Shown: in pieces, positions 34,227 to 48,400 of the stretch
How positions within the stretch are numbered: the stretch's first letter is position 1
Layout of the letters: every line of letters begins with the position of its first letter
NCBI RefSeq assembly: GCF_026151205.1
Contig: NC_087079.1
Coordinates: 8,298,635 to 8,362,634 of the forward strand
DNA: 64,000 bases
Source of the DNA: Bolinopsis microptera
Taxonomy: Eukaryota > Ctenophora > Tentaculata > Lobata > Bolinopsidae
Direction: 5' to 3'
Notes under the pieces: generated by a model
Databases searched by the model: none
Told to the model about the DNA's origin: nothing
Seen by the model: only the letters and a program-made list of their open reading frames with translations
Program-made: the position numbers and the translations under genes

Positions 34227-36363
34227 TTTGTCTTGAATTTTATAACTGATATGAACTGACATTGGTTTATTAAAATTTGTTTTTTATTATTAGACTATTA
34301 TATATCTATCAAACTGTAAATGAATACTAAACGGGCTCTAAAAGCTTCGTTACAGTCTGGCCAGGAGGGCGGAATTTATTACCGGAGGATTATTTAGCTA
34401 AAACGGTGTATTCAGCTAAATTGTCTTTCGGTTACTTCCATGGGAGACTATTCACAAGAACATTGCGTCAGACATGTTTAACGGAACCATTTCCCTAATG
34501 GGAAGTGCACCAATAATCTTGAACAATTTCCAAACAAGAAAGAACAAAACTTCATACTCTGCAGAGTACAGAGTACAGAGTGCAGGGGGATGTTTGAAAT
34601 TAAAGCACCTATGGCAGCAGGTATAGAACCGTACTATCCCTCTCGAAATTACATAAAATACTCTGCAAATTTATCAAGCTGAGATTGATAAAGTCTAGAT
34701 ACATAACCTTGGAAGCTGTCTTGTAATATTGATAGCATCCCTTAAGTGAATAATATTTAGCACGTGACCATTGCTCGACTTACAAAGGGGATCACTCTTA
34801 GCTTTGAAATAGTCAGATTAGTGCTTGAAAAAACAAATCAACACTAAAAACAGATGTAGTTTTTCATCTCCATGTTAAACTTTCTGCAGATGAAAACAGG
34901 TCCTATATAGGACAACAATAATCTAATAATGTTTAAAAATAGTTTATTTTAAACGACCCATTTGTTAGATAGTTTGTTAGATATCAACCAGTAACATCTC
35001 ATCTACAATTAATCATCTAAAATATCTAAACTAAGACCTCTCAATTTCAAAAATATTAAACTTATTAGTTTGATGTCGCCGCCTGCGTTTATTAATCAAA
35101 CTGTGTGCTTCAGCTCAAAATGTTAAAGATACATAGCAAGTAGACGGATATCAAGCTTGCCTTCTTTAATCGAAGCTGCAATTGAAGTTGATTAACAGTC
35201 AAGATTCAGTGCCACTCCTGTTACAAGCTGTATTCAGTATTATGTAAAAGTGAGTTATAAATACTTAATAGATTCATCAAAGCAAGCAAAAAGTTATCAT
35301 CAATCGTCCAATCCCTTGCAGTGAGCTGTCCATCATATAGTAGAGAGTCTTTGACTAGTGTAGGAACTCAAAGAGACACAGTGGACACACTGTGGTCCCG
35401 GGCTTAGCTCCATTTTGGAGTAACAAATGGAGTCACGACCGGCATAGGCGGAGTTAAACGTCGTTTAGCGGGCGCCCAACGATCCTTCTTCCCACATTGT
35501 GTGTGCTAGAAATCACATGATAGAGATCTTTGTCCGTAGTCCTCAGGACACTAAACTAATAGAAGGTGATGATTCTAGATCCAACCTCAGGAGCATTACA
35601 TGTCCCTGTGTTTGACTCTTTCCACGTCATGATGGATTGATGGACTTGTGCTTGAACTTCTGGCTCCTGCCATAAATATTCATTTATTTTAAGTAATAAA
35701 TAGGGTTATCATTTTGTAATGCTGCCAGATAGCTGATAGAATAGAACACCTTATGCTGTTCTAAGATTTAATCTAATTTGAATTATACTAGAGAAATGAA
35801 AAAAGGTAAACCGATTAATGGCAATTATAATCGACGAAATATTATTACAAAAAGACAATTTATGCCCTTTTTGTGAAATATATGTAAGAATAAGTATTTT
35901 ATGGTATATGTTGCCTATAATTATGGCCATTGCAAACATTTTGCACCAACTAGAACTTAGAAGTCTCTGGGACCTTTCGAACCCAAAATACGCTGCATCC
36001 GCATCTGTTTTTTTCACTAAATTTCACGATGCCAAAAATCAGTTTTTCGCCAATAATTCAAAAATTAAGCATTTTAGGACAATTATCTATTCACAACTCT
36101 CAAACAAATGTGCTAGTTGCAGTTATTTTACACTGTTCCAGAAGTCTGTAATACCTTCCATTTAAAAGTTAGGAAAATTGGGCAAACATACCAGCAATTT
36201 TCATCTTTTTCCCTAAAACATCAAAATACCTCAATTCACGACGGTCAAAACACTTTAAAACCCTCGTTCGCCTGCCATAATGAGATAAAGTGACAACTGA
36301 CAATGGCGGCCATTTTGCACCCCAATTGATTTTCTGAGTGCCTTCCTAACAGCAAAAGCAAAT
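34227..36363. other. Gene-free stretch
   Basis: 3' flank of the intronless GPCR and AT-rich spacer. The open frames 35751-36017 (-) and 35818-36165 (+) overlap each other and lack motifs. No RNA gene was recognised. Confidence 0.5.
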
Positions 36364-37157
36364 TTAACAAGTCGTTATTGGATCTTTTATGCAAGTATGC
36401 GGCTCAGGCTGGCCTCAGAATCAATGCGAAGAAAACAGAGGTTATGGCCATCGGCAAGAATACATCACAGAGGCCGTATACTGAAGCATCAACGGTGGAC
36501 ATTACAGTAGGAGACACGGCTATCCAGCAAGTCAGCAACTTTACTTACCTTGGGTCGATTATATCAAGTGATGGTACTATTGACCGGGACTTGTCTGCAC
36601 GGATCCAGAAAGCCTCAGGAGCATTCAATCAGCTCGGTAATATTTGGAAGAATCGCAATATCCAAACTAACACCAAAATACGGATATATGTTGCAGCGGT
36701 TCTAACAATATTACTTTATGGAAGCGAAGTCTGGAACACTACTTCAAAGCAACTACATCGCTTCGAAGTTTTCCATCAAAACTGTTTGAGGAGAATCCTT
36801 CGAATTAAGTGGTTCCACCGGACGAGCAATGTTCAAGTGTTGGAGCGGGCAAGAATAAACCCGGTTATAACCTACATCAGTGCCAACCGTCTTCGCTGGT
36901 TTGGACATGTTTCTAGAATGCCGGACACCAGGCTACCAAAGTATCTACTTGACTGGATACCTGCTCACGGCCGAAGATCACGTGGGCGGCCAAGAAAGAA
37001 TTGGCGAACCTGTGTCCTGGAAGACGCAGTAACATTTACAGGAGATCCAGACATTGTATTTGATAAGGTCCGAGAGTTGGCAGGAAATCGCAAGCACTGG
37101 AGAGAGATGATACGACATAAGCGGCAATTCCTTGGTGCAGGACACTCGAATGATTGA
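36364..37157 (+). pseudogene. 5'-truncated LINE: C-terminal part of a non-LTR reverse transcriptase
   Basis: One intact open frame (36378-37157, 259 aa) carries the region after the RT catalytic site: GLRINAKKTEVMAI, FTYLGSIISSDG, LLYGSEVWNTT, NCLRRILRIKWF, LRWFGHVSRMP, GRRSRGRPRKNW. These motifs are typical of the thumb and C-terminus of RTE/Jockey-group elements. The endonuclease and the YxDD palm are absent, as expected for 5' truncation on insertion. Its uninterrupted frame suggests a fairly recent insertion. Confidence 0.85.
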
Positions 37158-38442
37158 GGAGACCTTATCAAGTATCAAGTAAGTTATTGGGTCGCCTAGA
37201 GAAAATATGCCTTCGGGACTATGGACAACACATTCCTGCACAGAAATGCTTGTGGCGAATCAGTTTCCAGATCGTTCGATATTTATACTTGTTGTTCCTA
37301 GCTATAAATATCTTAGTCACTGATCTTAGTCACATGTACAGACAGTCTATAATATCACAAAACAGCGGTGTAGCTTTCCAAAGGTAGATTGCAGGCTGAC
37401 GAATTCTTGGCAAATGTAATTATAGAAATTAGAAATTATAGTTTGTCAATGCCTGAATGCCAATTTGCGACTTTGAATGGGTTATATTCTGCACAGTTTA
37501 TTTTGAAAGTGCCCATAATCATCAAAAAGCTGGTGGAATTCGTGACCTCTAGATGGATAGTTCATGATTTGAAGATGAGAATTGAGAATTGAGAATTGTA
37601 CGCTATGTCTGATAAAATAGTCCAGTAATTTAAACTGGGGTGGCTTCTAGTTCTAACGATGACGCGTCTACTCATTCTTCTTAAGATAGACCCCGTTTAA
37701 TCACCGGGGAATACATGGATAGTATTTACAAAAAAAGGTATTTTAAATAAAATATATATTATATATAGGTTTATTATAACCTACCAAGACGCGCACTGAG
37801 TTGGACTCGTCTTTGGAACAAATATTTTATGAGTATTACCCATTCACCTGTTAATGAAATAATGTGACAACTGATCGTTCCAGGTAGAAACAGATAACAG
37901 TACACACCGACCAACAAAAGCCAATAATCTCGCGGAAGAGTTCAGAGTGCTGTCCCGTATAAAGGTGCGAGTTACCGATGTAACTCACTCGAAGTTGAGG
38001 AAGACAATCTGCGGAACAGGTTCGCTATTTATCTGGTCATCAGGAGTGGTAGATATTTTAATATCTCCGGCAAAAATGCGTTGTTAATTAATGAATTTCG
38101 TTATTAACGAATAGAAGTTATAATTAATGAAAAAAAGTTATAATTAATGAACAAAAGAGTTTATGCAGTAAAAACTCTCTATACCGTGACAATTCCCTCC
38201 GAATGTGTACTCTGGTGCAGATTAAACTCTCTTTAACTCTCAAATTTATTTCACCAGATCAAACCGCGAACAAAGAAAACATGCCTAGCAATCGAACGCA
38301 GGTAATTTACCAAAAAAAACCAGATCAGCTTTATTGGCAGAGTGAGGAGATGACCGCCAGAAACGATATTTACGCAACGAACCTATTCAACAAAATCCTC
38401 CATTTTAAGGACCTTAAGTATCCACTTTCCTAGTGTGATTAT
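37158..38442. other. Gene-free stretch
   Basis: AT-rich; contains LINE 3' flank and short repeats (AATTAATGAA-like at 38098-38155). No exon was recognised. Confidence 0.5.
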
Positions 38443-39664
38443 AATACTATAATACCTCCGCCACTGAGTGCTGCGCGCTATAATTCCCGACAGCTTGCTG
38501 GAGGGAATTTGCGGGCACGAAGTTGCGGAGGTATTATATTTTATAATACGTTCCGGTTCCGATTGCAGAAGGGGTGTAATCCGATACGTGCGCATCATAC
38601 AATATAGTGTCTAATATATAGAACGCCAGTGTTATTTGTTTTGAAACTTGCCGCCAGCCAGTCTGAGTCTGGGCTGATAATACCCTCGCTTCTCTTGCGG
38701 GAAAAATGAGCAAATTATCAGCCCTCGGTGTCCCCGAGTTTTAGTGGATATAATTCCCGGAAGGTATTATAATATAATAATACCTTGGCTAATGAGTGCT
38801 GAGCGCGATAATTCCCGACAGCTTGCTGGAGGGAACGCGCGGGCACGAAATTGCCAAGGTGTTATGTATTATAATATTTTCCGGTTCCGAATTGGAAGGG
38901 TGTAATCCGATACGTGCGCATGATACAATATAGTGTCTAATATATAGAACGCCAGTGTTATTTGTTTTACAACTTGCCGCCAGCCAGTCTGAGGTCTATG
39001 CTGATAATACCTTGGCTTTCCTTGCGGGATATATCGGCAAATTATCAGCTCTCAGTGTCGGAGACTTTTAGTGGATATAATTCCCGGAAGGTATTATAAT
39101 ACATAACACCTTGGCAATTTCGTGCCCGCGCGTTCCCTCCAGCAAGCTGTCGGGAATTATCGCGCTCAGCACTCATTAGCCAAGGTATTATTATATTATA
39201 ATACCTTCCGGGAATTATATCCACTAAAAGTCTCGGACACTGAGAGCTGATAATTTGCCGATATATCCCGCAAGGGAAGCCAAGGTATTATCAGCATAGA
39301 CCTCAGACTGGCTGGCGGCAAGTTGTAAAACAAATAACACTGGCGTTCTATATATTAGACACTATATTGTATCATGCGCACGTATCGGATTACACCCCTT
39401 CCAATTCGGAACCGGAAAATATTATAATACATAACAGCTTGGCAATTTCGTGCCCGCGCGTTCCCTCCAGCAAGCTGTCGGGAATTATCGCGCTCAGCAC
39501 TCATTAGCCAAGCTATTATTATATTTTACAACTTGCCGCCAGCCAGTCTGAGGTCTATGCTGATAATACCTTGGCTTTCCTTGCGGGATATATCGGCAAA
39601 TTATCAGCTCTCAGTGTCGGAGACTTTTAGTGGATATAATTCCCGGAAGGTATTATAATAGTCT
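38443..39664. repeat. Complex cluster of a ~325-bp repeat in direct and inverted copies
   Basis: Units contain a small hairpin (AATACCTTGGC ... GCCAAGG around CCCGACAGCTTGCTGGAGGG), a block with TCCGATACGTGCGCATGATA, a block with CCGCCAGCCAGTCTGAGG, and an end with TTCCCGGAAGGTATTATAAT. Copies run: direct at 38443-38775 (diverged), direct at 38776-39100, inverted at 39101-39425, a further inverted hairpin at 39426-39521, and a partial direct copy at 39525-39664. Parts of the same family recur at about 55388-55445, 57298-57366 and 58730-58856. No coding capacity. Confidence 0.85.
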
Positions 39665-41028
39665 GCGGTCTCTATTGGATTTGAATTTTTATAGTTCACA
39701 CTCGTCAGCTGAGGTACACGTGTCAGTACACGTGTCAGTTGATGAATAGCATTGTCAACACGCATGTGATGTGCAAGTGATAGTTTCAGTTAATTTCATT
39801 GTTTTATAAGCAAATTTTTGGATTTTAAAATTCTAATAGATCTTAATGGATATTCTGAAGGATTTACAAATATTCAAATACATTTTTTAACGTGTAAATC
39901 ATCTAGTCACAAAGCGTACTTTCATTTATTTATTTGTAAAATTAAGCTTCGCTGCTTATCACTCTAATATAGTCGCACAATCGATCTAACTATTTATTTT
40001 AAATTGAACTTGGTATTTCACGTTTGTTACGTTTTGTATTTTATTTAGGTGGTGTCTGGGTCACATTGTTCCATGTTTGCTATTACTAACGATATTTTGA
40101 TAACTTTTAACTTATTATTTTAACGTCTTGTGACTCAGGAGAACCCACTTGTTTTAAATTGGTTTCATATTCGTTAATATTCGTTCAAATTTCATCATCA
40201 AATAATAATGAAATAATAATATAAACATTTTAATACGATAGTTATAATTTTATAGTTTTATGGTTTTACAATTTTATAATTTTACAATTTTACAATTTTA
40301 CAATTCGGTTTGAATTTTATTTCAAAATTCAAATAAACTTTACATCAATGTATCACAGTTATATTTAGAAAAGACCACAATATTTTCTGTGAGGCAAAAA
40401 CATGGAAAATGAGAGCTAGAGAAATATTCCTGAGACTCAACACTACCAGACTGCAGCTGGAGTGAGAAACATTATGTAAACATCATTGTAAAATTTATAT
40501 CGTCTGAACCAAAACACGGTGGTAAAACCATAATAACATTGGTGCCGAAAAAAATAGTTGGTATGGGTGTTTGACCTATGATTGGTCGGAGAAACGATTT
40601 CCTAAAATTTATTGAGAGCTATTACTAGGTTAACATAGAATTTTTTTTATTTTTTATCAATAAACTTTCAAATTGTTACACAAATACATCATTTTATTTC
40701 AAAGAAAATATCGCCGAATGACCTTACATGCCTTGACAAGTGACCGAGTGTAAACAAAATAAGGGACACCGAAACACCAGTTGACCAGTAAACTGATCAT
40801 AGCAATTACATCGGGCCCTAAATGCACCTATAAGTGAAGCGATGCTGCAACCAAGGCATGCTAGGTTTATTCCATTGAACTAATAAGGTTACAGCCTAAA
40901 ATATAAATATAATAAATAACAATGTACCATAAATCATAATTATAAACACACTTTATTTAACATATTTTATTAATTATACTTCATATCAATTTATATTTAG
41001 ACAATATAGTTACATTAAGGTAAATTGT
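39665..41028. other. AT-rich gene-free stretch
   Basis: Short ATTTTACAATTTTA repeats near 40262-40305; nothing else was recognised. Confidence 0.5.
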
Positions 41029-41944
41029 TTAACTGTCAGAGGATGTTATATGGTCGTTTAGAACTGTCCAGAGGTACTTAATTAAATGGGTTTTAAACAC
41101 GGATGGCCTTGAGATTTCCCTTAATTCATAAGGGAGTTTATTCCAAAGAATGTGTGCTCTGTAAAAGTAAGACTTAGATATGCCTGAACATCTGGTCTGG
41201 CTTGACGTAAGGTTTTGTGGAACTTGAGGAGAAATGTCACTAATCATACTGAGATCGTCTAGATGTGATCGCCTTAACCTACTTCCCATGAAACGTCGTA
41301 AGTAAGGTGGAAATGTCACAACTGACATGTCATAAAAAATATAATGAAAATATAATATATCCTTGTAATCAAACCTTACCGAGATATAAGAGTGGAAGGA
41401 TATTTAGTTCCTTACACGCTATGAAATACCTTTTTTTGTCCCTAAGGCTCAAGTAAATATCATTAAGGATCCACTTGATACCTCTTTTTTGTATCGATTC
41501 AAGTTTCTCCACCGAGGTTTCTGAATGAGGCCGCCAGACAATTGTGCAGTGTTCGAAATGACTTCTAACCTGAGATAGATAGAAGGCCCGACGTTTTTTA
41601 GTGTTCTTGGTGAAGTAACATGTTCTTTTTAGAAGGCCTAACCTCTGACTAGCCTTAGAGTATATCATATCACAGTGATGTGACCAATCTAACTTACTAT
41701 TGATATGTACTCCAAGATCTTTTTCAATGTCTGTGTATTCGATAGCCGTTTCATTCATTGAGTACACAAAATTAACACTACGATTCATAGAATATGCTCG
41801 GGTAATAGAAAGAACGTGACTTTTTGAAGGGTGAAACACCATCTTATTATGATGAGCCCAATTTTGAAGACTGTTAATATCCTTTTTTTGAATTTTCAAA
41901 ATTTCCAAAAAAAGAGGTTGCCAAAAATTGCCAAAAATTGCCAA
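41029..41944 (-). pseudogene. CR1/Daphne-like LINE reverse transcriptase C-terminal fragment, frameshifted
   Basis: On the minus strand 41944-41369 encodes the post-catalytic RT region (SLQNWAHHNKMVFHPSKSHV, EKDLGVHINSKLDWS, SQRLGLLKRTCYF, QVRSHFEHCTIVWRP, LESIQKRGIKWIL). After a frame change at about 41350, 41328-41029 encodes the C-terminal segment (LWNKLPYELREI). These motifs are typical of CR1/L2/Daphne-type elements. Endonuclease and YADD are missing. It is truncated and frameshifted, so inactive. Confidence 0.85.
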
Positions 41945-42406
41945 AAATTGCTACGGACACCCCCCCAACATACTGGTTAAAAAATTTGCTCCTGGTTCAA
42001 ATTATTGACTTTCACGGATCGAGATTAACTTATAAAATGGTCGCATATGTTGAAGTCTGGTCAAATCTCTCGTTAGTTAATAAAAAAGAAATATGTTTGG
42101 CCATGAAATGTCGAAAACCCCAGCCAATGGCGTCTAATAGAATTTGGAATTCTTATTTCCCATCATGTAATGTTTTCTAATTTTAACAGTTGGTGTTTTT
42201 TTATCGACTACTCGCCCTATCTTTAAGTGCTTAAGTTACCATCTTCTTTATCTGAAAATATACTGACAATATATTGCAAATTAATCGACCCAGAACTGAA
42301 TTGAATCTAACTTATAGTTATACTTTGTCCTATTATGACATGGTAAATTATTTGTATTCTCTTTCCGATTATCCTAACCGGTCATACCAACAGAAATTAT
42401 AGCACC

Positions 42407-45400
42407 ATGGAACTGAATGACTCGCATCTTGGAAAGAAGGACTATTGGGATAATATCTACGTAACAGAGCTTGATAACTACAAGAATAACCAGGACGATG
42501 TTGGTCAGTAAAAGTATCATTGATTAATATATTGTTTCGATAAGTTACAGCGTTCAGCCAATTAAAATTTAAATTCATATATCGCTGTCACGTGTCAAAA
42601 TTAATATGTTTCACTTCTCTAATTACTGAGAATACATATAATTTCCATTGTTTTCGGCTACAAGTATAACTGTAAAGAATGCAGTATTATATTAATATTA
42701 GAAAACCCGTGGTCACAGGGAGGAAGCTAATAGTATTTTTTGTTAGTAAGTTTAGATCGCGTCAAAAAATATCCTACACCACCGAAGATACAGCCAATTA
42801 AAATGTTGCTCGTACTAAAAACAGCGTAATATCAACAAAACCTATAAAAATGACGTTAAAACTTAAAACGATCATTGCACGTGCACGTGCGTGTAACAAT
42901 CCTCGGTACTATGGTTACTACGCAACTTTCTCGTCTGATTTGCACCTGGGCGGTCGTACAGTGTACAAACATTGTACAAAAAGAATTCTCTGAGTTATAA
43001 GTAAGATGTATTAGCGCCGGGTCGTTCACATGGCAATGTTTACCCCCCCCCCCCCCCCTCCGTAATTAACGGCCGTAATCAAAACCGAACCCCCCCCCCC
43101 CGGCCCCCCCTATATTACGTAATCAAGGTTTGACCCCCCCCCCCCCCCCCCCCCCCCCCCCGTAATCAAGACCCAACCCCCTCCTATATTACGTAATCAA
43201 GATTATTAAAAGCTATCACAACGGATTAATGAATGAAATAATCGCAAAGCACTTACGGGTATCGGCCTTACAAAATGACAGGCCTCACAAAATGACAGCC
43301 CACATAGACCATGCTGTAGCTTAGGTTCCCTATACATTGAACCCTATTCCTTTTACTGTATGAAAGAAAAAGCATTAATTAACACTTCCCAAGGAATGAT
43401 AATGACATAGAATCTATATTTCTTACATAAATATGGACGTTTTTGCTGTTCAGTCATTGCCCCGACTAACTGTTACCCAGAATGGACACCAAAGTTTAGA
43501 ATTTAACCCCAGAAAACCAGGTACTACCATGACTTATGTCAATCAAAGACTACTCTGGTCAAATAAAAAACTGATTTAGTGACTTTGGTAGAAGAAATGA
43601 CAAAAAAATGACCTAGCCTCACAAAATGACAGTGTTATGCCTCACAAAATGACAGTTTTATTTTATGATACAAAGATGGCATATTTATATTGGATGCCCC
43701 TTGCCTAATTATTGGTATTCTTAAACCCAGTAAGCTTATGACGAGCCTAAATGTGTTTGTTTGATCATCAATTTTGATCAAAATGCCTCACAAAATGACA
43801 CTGAAAAGCCTTACAAAATGACAATGTTTCAGATTGAATTACTTTCATCATCTAAAATGGATCAGAAACAGTCAATACAAGAAGGAGTTAAAAATAATCA
43901 TAATCTGACAGTTAACAATCAAGTAGCATTAAAAGAGTGCAGTTCTGATATCAAAACTTTGATTTCAAACTCTTTGATTTCAAACTCTGATTTCAAAACT
44001 CAACGAAATAAAGCTTCTATTTTGTGAAAGCAGAGAGTAATAACAACTCCTAAAACATGTCAAACGTTAACTAAACACTGAAAAGTGATCTATCCAGTCA
44101 TAGAAAATATCAAATATAACCAAATACTGTGTTCAAGTATGAAAACAAAAAATGATTTTAACGCCTCACAAAATGACATTTTTAAAATCTTTTCAAAGTA
44201 TAAAAAATGTTCCTTTTTTAATATATTTTGGTAAAAACAGAACTGGTATAATATAAACAACATATATATCTAACAGTAAGACACGTGAAAGAATAATGAA
44301 ACTTTTTCCCAAATCGGATTTGAAGTGATGCCGTTTTGGGTTGTCATTTTGTAAGGCACTATCTCACGCGAAATTGCCCAACTTTTTTTAATCATCCTTT
44401 TTCCTGTAAAAGCTATTCTAATCTTCAATCTATTATATTTATCTAACTGTCCTAGGTGAAATCAAATTTCTATAGGCTGCTGTTAAAAAATGACAGCCGT
44501 GACGAAATTGTCATTTTGTAAGGCATGTTTTTTTGGAAGATTTCAAAGATGACAATTTTTATCGCAAAATTTACGGTTTTTCAATCAAATCAACCCCCGG
44601 GAAGAAAAATATACCTGTTGAACTACCTATCTGGATAATAAAACATGAACAAAACTCATTTTTGTGCATTCCAGAGCCATCTCCTTTTTCGTGTCATTTT
44701 GTAAGGCCAATACCCGTACTAAACGAAAATTGATTTTAAAAACGAAAATTTTGAGTACATAATTAACGAAAATTGTCCAATTGGTATTTCGAAAATCGGT
44801 AAAAAATTAAAATTTTGATTACGTAATCAACAACCAAACCCCCCCCCCCCCCCCCCCCGTAATCAACCGTAAGCATTTGAAACCCCTCCCCTCGGCTGAT
44901 TACGTAATATGTGAACGACCCCTTAAAGTTAGTTATTATATTATGTTTTTGATATAAAAAGTCGATAACGCAGTAATTCTACAGAATGTGTGATTGTCCA
45001 AATGGTGCCAATCAAATCAAAACTATGACAAAGCCTAGCTCTCGAAACAACCTGAAGTGTTGCGGATGTTGGGAAAAATCTCGCAAATTGATTGCAATTT
45101 CGAGAATCGAAGTTTTAAAAGTTGTGAATTCAAGTACGAAATGTTAATAACTGTTGCTAGTCCATAAAACGAGTCTATAAAGCAAAGTATCTTGATATAC
45201 GGCAGATTTTATAGATCTATTGAGACGACGAGGAGACGAATTAGTATTGCAGTAAAACAGCTTATTAAGTTTCGATAATAGGTTGTCTTAATGCCATGAA
45301 GTTGCGTTCAAATACGTCAATCGATGTGACATATCTCAATTTTGGAACAAATAATCACGCTGCCAGACGATTTATAAACCTAAACTAATTACAAAGTTTC

Positions 45401-48400
45401 TGCATTCGATCACAAAAAACGATATTCAAGAAACACTGTCCAATTCCAAGCAATTCAATCATTTTAAAGAGCGCATGTGATGTTGCAGTTGAGGCTAGAA
45501 AGTAGAAACAGAAGCTGTCATGATAAATGTTGGATCGTGAGACATATCTTGGTACTCCATTAAAAGCTACGTGTTTTATAATTGTTCAAAGAATCGTGAG
45601 AATTGACTTCTATTAAATTGAAAATGCTAGTACAAGTAATTTCGTTAATGACGTGAGTATAATCTGCAAATTTAAAGTTGAATCAAAGTTGAATCTGAAA
45701 ATTGGTGTTAAATATTGCTCAAAGAAATCGATCCTTCACGTATTGAAGTTGAAGTAGCGAAGAAATTTCATTTAAACTATCGAATCATAAAACTAGTGCA
45801 GGCAAAGTCACCGGGGCAATATACCTTATTTTTGAACAGCTTCAAAACAGTTATGTAAAATCTGTCTTTTTATATTGGAGTTCCCTTCAAAGGACTGAAG
45901 AGTACCTGCAAGCTGGAATAATAACGTCATGCTTAAAATTTCTTTGAATGGTTTTATTTATATTACGCTTAACTGTTCGATCATTAGATTTAAACAGATT
46001 TTTTACTCCATTAGAAACTGTCGAGTTGTGTTATGCTGTTAAACGTGTTCCAGCCTTCTTTACTGCACTTCTATGATAAGAATTGACTTCTAAAAACGTT
46101 AATAGAAATATAAAATATAGCAATTTATGTGAGTCTTCAAGAAAATCAAGTTTATTCAAAATTTAACCTGAGAATCGGAGTTCCCTTCAAAGAACAAAAG
46201 TCCAGGGTAGTGGGTACACGTAAGCTGTGCACCATTAGCAATCTGTATTTCATTTGTTAATGTTCTAGGAAATCTTATAGGGACAATAACGTCATACGTA
46301 CAATCTCTTGGAATGAAATCATCGGATAAAAGTATTTTACCGTGATCCAGCAGATAACCGAAATCCAACATTTAAGATTAATATAATTGTTGAGTTCAGG
46401 GAAGTGTGATAATGAATTGCTTTACTCAGGTGAGATATGGTTCGGCGAGAGAACGGAGCAGAAGATTGTCGACTGGTTGGTGGATAACGTCGACAGTGAC
46501 TGCTCTCTTGCTGATGTCGGTCAGTTTAGTGGCCATTAAATGATTTATGATTAATTAATTCAGTGATAGTGGCGAATCAATTATGCGTTAAAATTAGTAT
46601 GGTAATGTCAGTTAGTCTTTTGTCCGATAATAAAGAAGAACAGAAATTATTTATTATATATGAAATCAAACTCAATATAACGTAAGTCGTAATAATATTG
46701 AGGGGGGTCAAATTTGATTTAGATTCGAGAATTTCCGTTTTTATAATCAGACAGAAGACTTGACAAATAAAATTAAATTTATCATTCCCAATCATACTCC
46801 ATGGAGTGAATCTAAAATTCAATCGCTGTATAAGAAAATGCTTGCGAGTATAATATGTAATTATATTATTCAGCGGTCGGCTTATGCCGATAGGGTATTT
46901 TATTGTCAGATTAGAAGGAACGCGAGCGGTTTATTTTATTAACTATCTAAGGAGTTATAGAATTAGTTATTAAGTTTTGCCAATCATCGAATCTAGCCTA
47001 CTTTGTGGTCAATGTCACATAATAATCTTCAAAGGCAATTTTCTGAAATGGATTCTGTACAGTGTACCTAACTTATTCTCTAGATTATATTTATGTCAAT
47101 ATTGTATAATTAAATGTTTTGGGTTATAAGAATTTACTCCCCCAGGAACGGGGAACGGGCACCTTCTCTCCTTGCTGGCTGAGGAGGGATTTTCTAATTT
47201 AACAGGTTACTTTAACAGTTTATTACACTTAGTCGCGTGATCAGCATTCTATTCAGCAAGAGCCTGTATATACATATACAGTATTATATGGGTAAAGTAG
47301 AGCCAGTTAATTGATCTTTACCGCATTGCTAAATGCTAATACCTAAAAGGTAAATTAATTAATTAAAGATTAAAGATCTCCTTCTCCAGGTATTACCCAG
47401 AACATGACGTCACTTCACGTGTTATGACGTCATGTCACGTGTTATGACGTCATGTCACGTGTTATGACGTCACAAAGGTAAATTAATTAATTAAAGATTA
47501 AATACCTCCTCCTTCTCCAGGTATTACCCAGAACATGACGTCATGTCACATGTTATGACGTCATGTCACGTGTTATGACGTCACAAAGGTAAACTAATTA
47601 ATATAATTAAAGATTAAAGATCTCCTTCTCCAGGTATTGATTACTCGGCATCGTCGATAAAACTAGCAGCAGAAATCAACTCTGACTATCCTCACATAAA
47701 GTTTATCTGTCTTGATGTGATCAACTCAACCACTTCTCATCTCAGACATGATGTTTGTGTTGACAAAGGTATTTTTTGAAATGAAATGAAATAAAGTATT
47801 TTTATCCCGCTTAAATCAACAATAAAAATTAATATAAAGATTGCCGATGTCAAAGCGGCTGGCCATGCGATACAATCCAAAAATTAGATACTCAAATATC
47901 TTTAAATAACTTTTTAAAAATTTAGTTGATTTAAATGTTTAAAGTTTCGTACCTAGCCTCCAAACGTGTCATCACTGTCTCTGTTAATATATTATAACAG
48001 AGGAGCTGGTTCTTTAATCATAGTTGTTACGGACGTCCTGGACGAACTTTAAAAAGGTGCCGAACTGGACGAATTTTTTAACGAAATAGACGAACTTTAA
48101 CCGAATTTTTGATGACCTCCCAAAATTCAGATCACTGGACAATTGAAATACCAATTTTCTAAATTTTGAGAGCTGTTGCTATAATTGATGCTTAATTGTA
48201 ATCTGTGAACCAGCTCTGTTTATATTGAAGTACTAGTCATGATCTGTTGTTGATCTAGTTTTTTTTTCAATACAAGTATGTATAACTATCTAACTGTATC
48301 ATTTGTTTACAAGTGTAATAGTGATCGCACCTAAGCCATTCATTATAAAATCAAAACATATGCCAAGAAAATTTACGCAACGAATTTTCACGAATTTTCA

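Noticed and set aside
35390-35500. GC-richer stretch considered as a tRNA or SINE head
   Set aside because: No cloverleaf, A box or B box (GGTTCRANNCC) could be placed.
45878-46200. Repeated GGAGTTCCCTTCAAAG considered as an element border
   Set aside because: Only two loose copies, with no inverted ends or target duplication.
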